The position numbers and the translations under genes are program-made. The notes under the pieces were generated by a model. That model saw only the letters and a program-made list of their open reading frames with translations, did not search any database and was not told where the DNA came from. This document shows positions 21,577 to 31,276 of a stretch of DNA of 64,000 nt, piece after piece. The DNA comes from Pyrocephalus nanus (taxonomy: Eukaryota > Chordata > Aves > Passeriformes > Tyrannidae), in the NCBI GenBank assembly GCA_038380795.1, contig CM076263.1:9538709-9602708 (forward strand), in the 5' to 3' direction. How positions within the stretch are numbered: the stretch's first letter is position 1; every line of letters starts with the position of its first letter.

Positions 21577-23657
21577 ATGGAGAGGGGCACTTTCATCCTG
21601 GTCCTCACCCTGGTCGTGGCAGTGCATGTTGCCCCTGCGGAGAAGAAGGTACGGACAGGGGTGACAATGGGAGCGTGGCAGATGTGGCTCTGGGATGCAG
21701 CCTGGGCAGCCAGAGGTTCTCTCTTGAGTGCCAGGTTAGGCTTGGACAGGCAGGAGAGCTTTACAAGCACCTAGTCCAGGAAGTGAGCAGGGTATCTCTG
21801 GGTCACTTCCCCACCTGGTATCACCTTCAGGAAGCTTTACTCCCACAGGGCATTCCCTCCCCTTCCCATGGGATCTGGGTCTGGGGCACCATACATGGAG
21901 CATCCTCTGTCATGGGAGGCATGTCTAGGGCACCACGCACAGGACAACCCCTCCCATAGGATATTTGTCCTGGGGCACCATGCATGGGGCACCCTGTCCC
22001 ATGGGCTGTGTGTCCAGGACACTATGCATGGAGCATCCTCTCATGGAATATGTGTCCAGGACACCACGCATGGAACGTGCCCTCCCGTAGGGTATGTGCC
22101 TTGGGAAGCGTGCATGGGGCACCCCTTCCACAGGGCCTGTGCCCAGGGGCACAGTGCACAGGGAATTGCTTCCCACAGAGTCTGTGTCTGGGTGTACTGT
22201 GCCCCGAGCACCCCTGCCTTGGGGTCTGTGCCCAGGGGTACAGCACACTGGGCAGTCCCTCTCACGGGGTCTGTGTGAGCATACAGTGCTTGCCAGCAGG
22301 CTGGGACATACTGGCCTTGCTTCACCACTCACACAGCATTCAGAAGCTCCCTGGGGGAGCATTTCCCCAAAGTGGGGTCAGGGAGAGCCATGCCCTGCAG
22401 CTGCAACCGCAACAGGGCTTGTGGCTGCAGCTTTGGGGCAGCAGAAGGGATGGGGTCCCCCTGTGTGCCGTGTGTGGGGACTGAGAGGGTGTGGCTCTAT
22501 CACTTCAGTGCCAGCTCAGCGGGCTGTGGAGGAACGAGCAGGACTCACTGATGGAGATTTCAGCACTGAGGGACAACGGGGACTTCCAGGGAAAATACCT
22601 CACACGGGTCACCCTCTCTGGTGGCTGCGCCCACATCTCCCCCCTGAAGGGCATCCAGCAGCAGCCTGGCGAGGGGGGATGGCCCACCTTCGCCTTCACA
22701 GTGCGCTGGGACAAGTTCTCCAGTAAGTGCTGGGACACCCGGGGATGGTACGGCGGTGTCACTCGGAGCCACGTAGGCAGCCAGCAGGAATTCCCTTTTG
22801 CAGGAATTCTGCTGGGTGAGGTTTTGATGTAGCTATGGAGTGTGGGGCTAAGGGGCAATGCTGAGCTTGAACGGGGCAGCTCCTCCTCACCCATCCTCTT
22901 TGTCCCCATCCCAGCCGGATGCCTCGGGGTGCCCACAGTGGGTTCAGATCCCATTAGGTGATACAGACCTTGCCTTGTCTGAGGGTGTCACAGGGGAAGG
23001 GCAGGACCCCCTCCCCCTTCCCCCGCCCAGCATGGGTTGCGTTGGGGTGTGGTATTGGAGGGGGAACACAGCTGCCTCTGGGAGGACAGCGGGGAAAGGG
23101 AAGCAGCCGGTTTCCCCACGGATCTCCCAACAAGTCCTTCCTCCCAGATGCCACCACCGCCTTTGCGGGGCAGTGCTTCGTGGATTCAGGTGGAAAGGAA
23201 ACACTGACCACCATGTGGCTGCTGCGTGAAGCTGTCGGGTCCCTCAAGGAGGACTGGAAAGCCACGAGGTAGTGTGGGGACATGGGGGGCAGCAGTCCCA
23301 CAGAGGGGCTCTCTCCAGGACCCTTGAGGATGAGCAGCCCTCTTAGCGAGAGGAGAACCCCTGGGAGCTCCAGTGTGGGCTGGCAGCAGGGGTGCCACTG
23401 TGTCCTGCCAAAGGGCTTGCCCTTCCCGGGGACATCTGGCAGCTGCTTGAGGAAAGCTGGGGGGCATTTAGGGACACCTCATAACCTGTCAGCACTGGCA
23501 GAACTGAGTGGGCAGAGTCGCTGGATCATCCCACAGGGAACTCTCAACTTCTCACAGGGTGGGCAGAAATGTCTTCACACGAAAACGCACCACAAAAGGA
23601 AAGATCCTGCCGAGCTTGTCCCCATCCTGTGAGGATGTGTCTTCACCAGCCCCATGA
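21577..23657 (+). CDS. Avidin-family protein with C-terminal extension (gene E)
   Basis: Predicted secreted protein of 168 residues; exons 21577-21648, 22509-22722, 23148-23268 and 23558-23657. Exon 1 gives signal peptide MERGTFILVLTLVVAVHVAP followed by AEKK. Exon 2 reads CQLSGLWRNEQDSLM, YLTRVTLSGGCAHI and FTVRWDKFS; exon 3 GQCFVDSGGKETL, TMWLLREA and EDWKATR; exon 4 VGRNVFTRKR. N12, S16, Y33, T35, T38, W70, F79, W97, W110 and N118 are kept; T40 is serine, S75 alanine, and a residue is added between W70 and F72. The ligand loop contains an extra cysteine. The exon 2-3 junction creates NAT, a sequon. Exon 4 continues about 24 residues past FTR with a basic, then Ser/Pro-rich tail that includes a cysteine; the other copies stop almost at once. 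AATAAA is at 23721-23726. Biotin binding looks plausible. Confidence 0.8.
21845..22275 (+). repeat. Minisatellite of about 56 bp in gene E intron 1
   Basis: Seven or eight imperfect tandem copies of a unit built on CCCATGGGRTCTGTGTCC, then GGGGCACCATGCATGGRGCA (R is A or G). It occupies most of the middle of intron 1, and similar units stay open in several frames, which explains the long spurious frames here. Confidence 0.8.
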
Positions 23658-23726
23658 TGGGATGATCTGGCTGCAGCCTAGTCCCCCAACAGGGCAAGCA
23701 AAACCTGCCTCTCAGATGAAAATAAA

Positions 23727-25384
23727 ACTTAAAAACCATTCGGTGTGGTTGCCTCTTTTATAAATCTGCCCTTGCTACCCCCTTTGTCCCCATGGATACC
23801 CCTGCTGAGGTGAGGGTTTACCATTGCCCTTACCCAGGGACACCTGCCTCTCCCTGATCCACCTCCCTGGGTTCATTTCCCACCCTATCTTAACCCATAC
23901 TTCCACCCTAAGTCATCGTTCCCCACCTGCTTGATGGTGGCAGAGCTGGCAGCAGCATCCTGTATCTATCTCATTTCCATGCACTGCCTCGTATCCATCC
24001 CCAGCAGACCCTTTCCAGTACTTCTGTGCTCTATAGGGTTGAGTGATGCAGACATGATTATCAGTGAAGGTGAGATAGTGGTTCAGTGCTTCCTTTGTGC
24101 TGTAGGGCACCCCATGTAAAATGTGCACATATTAAAGTCCCCATCCCATTTCATTCCTTACCATCCCCCTGGGTTACACCCAGGGATTTTACCCTTCTCT
24201 GCCACTGCATTTCAGCAGGGCTGCTCTATTTGCCTCTTTGGACACTTGTCAAACTTAGTCTGCTCTTTTCCACACAAAGTTTTTGGCAGATCCATGGGTG
24301 AAGATGAAACCTCTTACAGAAGCGTTACAAAAATATTCCAGCCCTGGGGTTGACAGCAGTATTCCTTTGAGCCTGGCTCAGCCCCAGCAAGGCCAGAGCA
24401 CGGTGCCATGACGTGGAGGGGTGCCTGCCACTTCCCTGGCACCCCGAACAGGGCAGCTTGTCCCTGCCAAACAGTGCAGAAAGGGAGGGGCTGGTGTCAG
24501 GCCAGAGGAGTAGAGCTTGGCATCCAGGGCAAGAGCAAAAGAGCACCTGGGGTGGGGGGATTTCTCCAGCCCCTGTGATAAGCCCATGAGCATGGGACAG
24601 AAAAAGGCAACAAGGAGGAGGGATGTGTTAGGAGAGAGGTGTTTTCCCATCCCTCTGGATGAGAGGAAGATGTGCTGAGCAGCAGCAGCAGGGTGCCAGG
24701 GTGTGCCAGGGCTCGTGGTGGGCACTGACAGATGCCACCCCCATCCCCAGTGTGCACACTGCAGCCCTGCTGCTATCCAGTGTCCAAAATACCACTCTCC
24801 TGGAAACAGCACGTGTTGATGCAGCTGAACCTCACCTGAATTTTCCATTGCCCACAGCCCCATGACTGCTCCAAGCATCACAGAGAGGAAAGACACAGCT
24901 CAGGAACACAGGGACGGTGCAAGCTGCAGTTTTTTGTCCAAGGCCCTTAAGAGCAGCAAATACAGGGAAGAGGTGTGAATACAATGCTGCTTATCATGCT
25001 GTGTGCATTTAGCAAACATATTTGATGTGAGATAGCTCAGTATCTCACTGTGGTTACTTCTTCCTCTACTCCCAGTAAAGTAAAAGTAAAACAAAAGCAT
25101 CTCAATCAGCTGACACACAATAGACCAGGGAAATGTTATTGCTGCTAGAGCAGAAGTCATGGTGAGTCTTCCCTCCTGTGCAGTTCTGCAGCTGCTGCAG
25201 CTGGCCCCTGCCAGGCACCACCTGGGTGACACCCTGCTCAGGAAGTGGCACCAGCGAAGCAGGAAGGGGGTGAATGCTTGGACAGGTGATAATCTGCATC
25301 CTGCATGCACATCCTGCAATACCTACCTGTGGAAGGTATTGGTGTTCTCCAGGCTGCTATAAGTGCCTCATAAAACACCTGTGC
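23727..25384. other. Intergenic between avidin E and F
   Basis: No exon series, RNA gene or identified transposable element. The region has ordinary mixed composition. Confidence 0.5.
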
Positions 25385-25542
25385 ACCCTCCCCTCTGCAA
25401 ACCGTGCTCATCCCTGCATTCCTCCAACACTGACCAGGTCATGCAGACCTCCTCACCTCCCTGCCTGTCCCGGGCACCCTGACATCAGGCCACTCACCCT
25501 GCGGCTGCCAGCCTGGTGCTGATGGGGCTCCAGTTACAGCCC

Positions 25543-25549
25543 TATAAAG
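25543..25549 (+). promoter_or_regulatory. TATA box of avidin gene F
   Basis: TATAAAG within CCAGTTACAGCCCTATAAAG, identical over those 20 bases to the gene E promoter and 64 bases upstream of the gene F ATG. Confidence 0.75.
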
Positions 25550-25606
25550 GGGGCCGGGCTGCAGGGCTGGGGGGAGCTGTGCCAGGCTCTCAGCAACCGT
25601 GTGGCC

Positions 25607-27090
25607 ATGGAGAGCAGTGCCTTTGCCCTGATCCTCACCCTGGCCCTGGCAGCACCTCTTGCCCCTGCAGAGAGGAAGGTATGGGGATGGGTGACGGTGG
25701 GGACAGGGTGCTGGCACACTGCTAGACCCCCCAGATGCTGCTGGGGCTGCAGAGCTCAAGAGACAGTCAGGGCTGGGCTGCTGGAGCTGGTGGGACCAGC
25801 ACTATGCAGCACTGAGGGAAGCTGCGGTGAGGTTGGGAGAGAGGGATTGCTCCAAAATGATGCCTCTCACTGTGGGAATCATCCAGAAACAGGCAAACAG
25901 AGCCATGCCCTAGAGAATTCCTGTTTTCCCACCAGGCATGCGTGGAAAGCAGTGCACCTGCTGATTTAGCATGAGGGGGGCCTGCAGCACCTGGGCTGAA
26001 GGCAGTCAGTGCTAAGGCGTGGAGCTCCCACTGAGGTGGCCATGCCAGTGGCACACCGGGTCTGTGGCACATCACCCAGTGCTGCAGGCATCCCTGGGAA
26101 GATCCAGGGTGGTGGGCTGGGGAGCAGGATGCCCCCTGCCTGCCCAGGCACCCTAAGCCTCACGCTGTCCTTGCAGTGCCTCCTCTCCGGGTCGTGGCGG
26201 AGCGACACCGGCTGCCGGATGGTCGTGTCCACCCTTGGCGAGGACGGCAGATTCTCCGGTTCTTACCTGCCAGGACCTGCCACTGGTGACTCTGAAATCC
26301 TCCCCGTGCCACTGCAGGGGTCCCAGCAAGATGCAGGGCTAGTCCCACAGCCCACCTTCTCCTTCACCGTGCACTGGCGGCTCCAAGGTAGGAGGGAAGG
26401 GGGCCATCGCGCTGCAGCAGGGATGCCAGCAGGACACAGAGCGGTGGCCTTGGGTCTCACTGCCTGACTCATGCTACTTCAAATCCTTCCAGACTCAGAG
26501 GCAGCCCAGACAACCGTCTTCCTGGGCCAGTGTTATGTAGGCACCAACGGGGAGGAGATCCTGCATGTCCTGTGGCTTTGGCGAGAGGCGACCGACAGCC
26601 CTGCTGAGGACTGGAAAGCCACCCGGTGAGTGCTGGATCCCAGCCACTGGTGTGCCAAGCTCTCCTGTACCCCAGGCTGGAGAAGGGAGAAATACCCTGT
26701 CATGAAGCATGACAGGACTGGGAGGGTTAAATAGGTTTGTCACTGGTGCTGAGCAGGGGTTAAGGAGCATCCCTGTAACATGGTCAGCCCCTCATGCCAG
26801 ATCTGCCTCAGGATAGGGTCTGGCCACAGCAGGTCTCCCCCATCGAAAGGATCTCCTTCAATTCACAACAGCAGGAGAGGAGGAAAAGGTGCCAGCACCT
26901 GGTACAGCCTTGGCTACAGGCTTTTGGAGCCCGGAGTACCTCACTCAAAGAGCACCCTGTGGTCAACACGACCCTCCCCTTGGGTTTCCCCTCTGTACCC
27001 TCCTCAGCAGAGGTGACCCCATCTGGGTGAGAACAGTGATTTGGTGTTTTCCGCAGGGTTGGTGCCAGCACTTTCACACGGATAAAATAA
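25607..27090 (+). CDS. Divergent avidin-family protein (gene F), altered pocket
   Basis: Predicted secreted protein of 149 residues; exons 25607-25678, 26177-26387, 26493-26625 and 27057-27090, all intact with GT-AG introns. Signal peptide MESSAFALILTLALAAPLAP then AERK. Exon 2 has CLLSGSWRSDTGCRM, FSGSYLPGPATGDSE and FTVHWRLQ; exon 3 DSEAAQTTVFLGQCY and LHVLWLWREAT then EDWKATR; exon 4 VGASTFTRIK. The avidin fold landmarks W70, W97, W110, Y33 and the C4-C83 pair remain, but N12 is serine, S16 cysteine, T35 proline, T38 alanine, T40 glycine, F72 leucine, S73 glutamine, L99 tryptophan and N118 serine. Exon 3 is 12 bases longer than in the other genes, adding four residues before the conserved TTVF. 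Loss of most polar biotin contacts without any stop or frameshift suggests a retained gene with weak or changed ligand binding. AATAAA occurs at 27244-27249 and 27257-27262. Confidence 0.8.
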
Positions 27091-27262
27091 CTGCAAGTGG
27101 GGAAATCATCCAGGAGGATCAGTACCGCAAGGAGTCGGTTGTTCTCACAGACCTTGTTCTCACAGGCAGGCTCTGCTTGCACTGACGCCCTGCACTTGAG
27201 CAGCTCTCAGCCCACAGGTTCACGCTTTCTCAGGCAACTTCAAAATAAAGATGCAAAATAAA

Positions 27263-30170
27263 GGGTTTCCGTGGGGATGCAGGGCTTGGCTCTGTTTTCT
27301 GCCTTGCCTCAAACCTGTGGGGTTTGTCTCGCCCCTCCTCCCCTTTGCGCCGCACGGCTGAGGGCAGCAGGGTCCCCGGGGATGGGGGCTGTCCCGAGTC
27401 CCCTGCCGCTGTGCACCAGTACCGTGCCTGCAAACCTGCTGCTGTGCTGTGGGTAACACGCTCCTCGGGGTCGCTCCCAAATGTCCCCAGCCGTGGGGAA
27501 CAAACCGGGCTGTGACCAGGCAGCAGGATAAGGCACAGCCTCGGTGTGCTGCCGTGGCCCGCACGTCCCAGGGCTGCAGGGCAGGCTCAAGGCAGAGCCT
27601 TCCCCGTGTGAGCAGAGCAGAGCAGAGGAAGTTTCTCGGTTGTCCGAACGCCCGGGGCGGTTGTAATGGGCTTTTGCAGAGCCGGCAGCCTCCCGTTCCA
27701 AGCGCCGGCGGATGCGCAGCGCTGGGCGGCTGCCAGCTGCCCTCCCATTCCGGGGCTGGGAAAAGCTCCCAAATGCCCTGTCCCACGAGACCCCTCAGCA
27801 CGGCTGTGTCCTCTGAGCAATGCACGGGTGGGGGTCCCCAGGCAAGCCCCTGATGTCCAAGCAATAACCATGGAAAGAGAGGGGAAGAGTGCATCTGGCG
27901 CTGGCTGGAATCTTTTGGGCTTCACAGCCCTCTGCTTTCTGCCTTAGACATCTTGCCAAAATGTTCCCAGCAGAACTCCCTGGTGATGTTGGGACCTGGG
28001 GGTCCAGCAGTCTCCGGGCTGAGGTGCCCAGCTGTGGGAGCTGGAGGGAGGTGGTGACTCCACTGATGTATTTCCATCTGCTTTTAAAACCAGTTTTCAT
28101 ATTTCTGCTAGCTTTTCTGTTTCCACCAATATCCAGCAGCTGGTGCTAGTGGATAAAAATAAGATTGATGCTGACAAAGGGTTTAGATTTCCCGTGAAAA
28201 GAAGGGTATGTCTTATTTCTGCTACTGACTGAAATTCCCACCTCTACGAGAAACCCTGATTCATTTAAAATAGGGGAGAAACCTGACTCCTTTAAAGCCA
28301 TGATCAGGAAGTGTTTTGTATTGCCTATACAGCCCAGGCCTTCCCTGGCAATAGGAGGCAAATTTCATTTCATGTTTTCACAGTTTTCAATACATCACCA
28401 CCGTGGAAATGAGGTGGCACGACCAACACTTGAGGAGTCACCAAGCAAAAAAGAGCCGTTTGGCAACACCCATATGGGACTTGCCAAGGGCTGAGCAGAA
28501 TATTTTGCTCTGAAGGGCTCGTATTTCCAGCACACGTCAGTGTGCTCTCACAATGCAGACACAGACACCTGCCAGGACATGAGTGAGACACAGGCTCACC
28601 TTGGGCATAACAGAGGGAACGTAGCAGGGGAGGTAAGCAGGGACCATGATCCTGACCTAAGGCAGAGTTTATGTGTGTCCTATGCTCTGATCCCTGCAAC
28701 CTGCAAGGAAAAAAGATGGAGGATCTGCAGCAAGGTGGAGGAGGAGGGTGGCAGGAATACCAGGTGGCTCCTGCTCCTCTACTTGATGTACAAAGATCCT
28801 TGAATGAAGAGCTCATTGTGGGCACTTCTATCATTGCTGCCTTTTAACCCAAGGCATGAGGACCAGGCTGGGCTTCCTTCCTCTCACCAGCTCAGAGCTG
28901 CTCGCTGTGGGAGCAGCACAAGAACACAGAAAGCAAAGAAACATAGCAGACCTCAGTCACTGTGGGCTGAGACCATGGAGCAGCCATCCCTAAAACTACC
29001 AGCTCCTGGCTCCCTGGCCCCTCTCCCAGAGCTCTCTCCCTTCCTGATACTTGGCCAAGCAAGCCAGACTGATGCAGAGCTACATTGATCCCATCACTCC
29101 CAAGCAAACACCAGCTCCAGAGGCTGCTCCCTACTTTGCTGGCAACAGCACCATGTATTACATCCAATGACTCATTCAATATCAATTAGTGTTAGGCCAG
29201 GGACCCCATGTGACACCAGTGGCATTACTCACCCTGGCCTTGAACTGCAAAAAGTGAAACTAAAGTGAGGATGGGGTCCTAAACCTTCCTGATGCCATGT
29301 ACAGCTGCTGGGAATAAAAGGTTCAGTGGTTTCCTGAAGATGCTTGAGGGGTGCCAGCCCTAGGCAGGGTACTGAACTGTGACCTGACACTGTTGAAACC
29401 CTGCTGCTGCCTGTCCTGAGACAGACGCCGGGGAGAGTCTCTCCTCCCCAGGCAGATACAAAATGTTCAGTTTAGTATCTCGTTTGCCAGCACGAACATT
29501 CTCTGCTTCCCAAGGGGGCTGCAAGCTTGGAGCTTCATTCACCCACAGCCTTGGGGGCTCCCATGCCCCCAGCCCCCACACTGGGCTCCACAGCCTGACC
29601 TCGGGGTCTCCTAGTGCCTCCCATGGACCCAGTGATCCCAACCAGACCCAGGACCCAGCCCGGATTTAGCAACCCTGCAGCAGGCAGGGCCTTCCCAGTG
29701 GCCCCAGGCGGCCGAGGGGACAGGGCTGTTGCAGCACCCTGGCTCTGCTCCACTTCCTGCGATTGTGCAGCTCCCCGTTACGAAAGCAGCGGTGGGGGCT
29801 GACACCAGCACCGGCTCCCCGCGCTTCCTTACCGGGGAAGCTGCTGCTTCCGCGGCGCTGCGGGCCCGGGTGTGCGCTTTGGGCACCGGGTGCTCACCAC
29901 ACACACTTCTCTCCAAAAGAGTGTTTTTGCACCCTTGAAGGGGGGTGAGAGCAGAGCAACAGCCCTGCAAACCTGCGCCGTGCCTCAACAAGCCCCTCTG
30001 CACAGCCATGGGAAGGGAATGCATCGTGCATTCCGCCACACAGGCTGTGACAGTGATCACTCCAGCCTCCCTTGGGTTCCTCCCACAAGACTCCAGCCCC
30101 AGCTGCAGTCCTCAGCCTTCACCCAGCAGCCCAGCACCTCACCAAAACAAGCACAGTCACGCACCATTAG
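27263..30170. other. Intergenic between avidin gene F and CREB3
   Basis: No gene was recognised. The interval 27.3-27.85 kb is GC-rich with scattered CpG; the rest is mixed. In mammals the CREB3 3' end is followed by GBA2, and no intact GBA2 exon is visible here. Confidence 0.5.
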
Positions 30171-30172
30171 TA

Positions 30173-30189
30173 TTTATTTAGACTTTATT
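30173..30189 (-). promoter_or_regulatory. CREB3: Likely CREB3 polyadenylation signals
   Basis: Two AATAAA hexamers on the minus strand (30178-30173 and 30189-30184), about 1.1 kb downstream of the CREB3 stop codon. They would give a 3' UTR that includes the CR1 fragment at 30.24 kb in antisense. No cleavage evidence is available. Confidence 0.5.
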
Positions 30190-30239
30190 AATAAGGAAGG
30201 TATTATTATTATTCTTATCCAGTTGAAGATGTACCTGCT

Positions 30240-30316
30240 TACCGCAGGGGGAACTTGACTAGACGACCTTTACCGGTTCCCTCCAGCCCAAACCATTCTA
30301 CATGACTCTATGAAAT
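30240..30316 (+). mobile_element. CR1 LINE 3' end fragment
   Basis: Matches the characteristic CR1 3' tail: GGAACTTGACTAGACGACC, then TCCAGCCCAAACCATTCT and ACTCTATGA. Only the extreme 3' end is present, as usual for truncated CR1 copies. It lies within the probable CREB3 3' UTR in antisense. Confidence 0.75.
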
Positions 30317-31276
30317 GTCCTGAAGTTGGATGAGGAGATTGATTTACAGATACCACTAAGCTTCACTTCAGGAAAGACGTCGTTCACCAGCTCAGTGTTT
30401 CTTCTGTTCAGCTGTGGGGAGCAACAGGAACCAGTTCACTGCATCACCAGCCAGCACAGCAAGGCTTGGGCACACGAGGACATGGCTTTGAAACCATACT
30501 GTGGCCAGGAAAGCCTTCAGAAGCAGCAAGCATCTCTGCTGCTCTCCATCCATGCTGCCTCAGCAGTCTGGCTCAAGGTATGCCGGCTCCCTGAGGCCCA
30601 GAAGCCTGCAGCAGATGAAAGGCTCAGCCCTTACAGTCGGCAAACAGCACACATGGCTCAGGAAGGACTCCACATTACCTTCTCTAGCCAGGCTGGGAGC
30701 TGTGGCCATGGCTCAAAAGCTAGCAGGAACAGGCGACACACTGGGTCTGTCGCAGTGGCAGGCAGGACCACTCCCTGTGAGGGCACTGAAGGTCAACTCA
30801 CGACCTCACTACTTAGAAATTAGGCAACACTGCAGGTTTAAGGGGAAGGGATGTGGGACAGATGCATGCAGCCACCACACAGAGTAAAGAAGCGCCTGTT
30901 CATCTTCGCCTGGGCAGGGAAGAAGCAGGGCAGTGGCCTCCAACCATGAACTGCATCCAGTCAGACCAAGCACAGGCACCTCAGGCCCGGCCACCTTCAC
31001 CCTTCACACCACAGCCCATCCCCACAAGCCACCAGATGCACTCCAGGCTGCAAGTCACATCAGCAGCCATAGTGAAGTTTCCAGAATTTCCTGTCCTGTC
31101 TCAGATGGAGTCCTGCTATGGTGCCAGAATGATTCCTCCCTGGTAAACCCTCTGAGGTACTGCCAATTTGGAGAGTATTCAGAAGAAACTGCTTGGACAG
31201 TTATGTTAATTATGTTAATGCAGCTCTGTCCCTGCCCCGCGGGGTGCCCAGCATCACCCCAAAGAAGCAGCAGTGG

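Noticed and set aside
21868..22484. Overlapping long frames in the gene E intron (HGxCxQDT-type repeats)
   Set aside because: They are translations of the minisatellite in several frames on both strands, not a protein gene.
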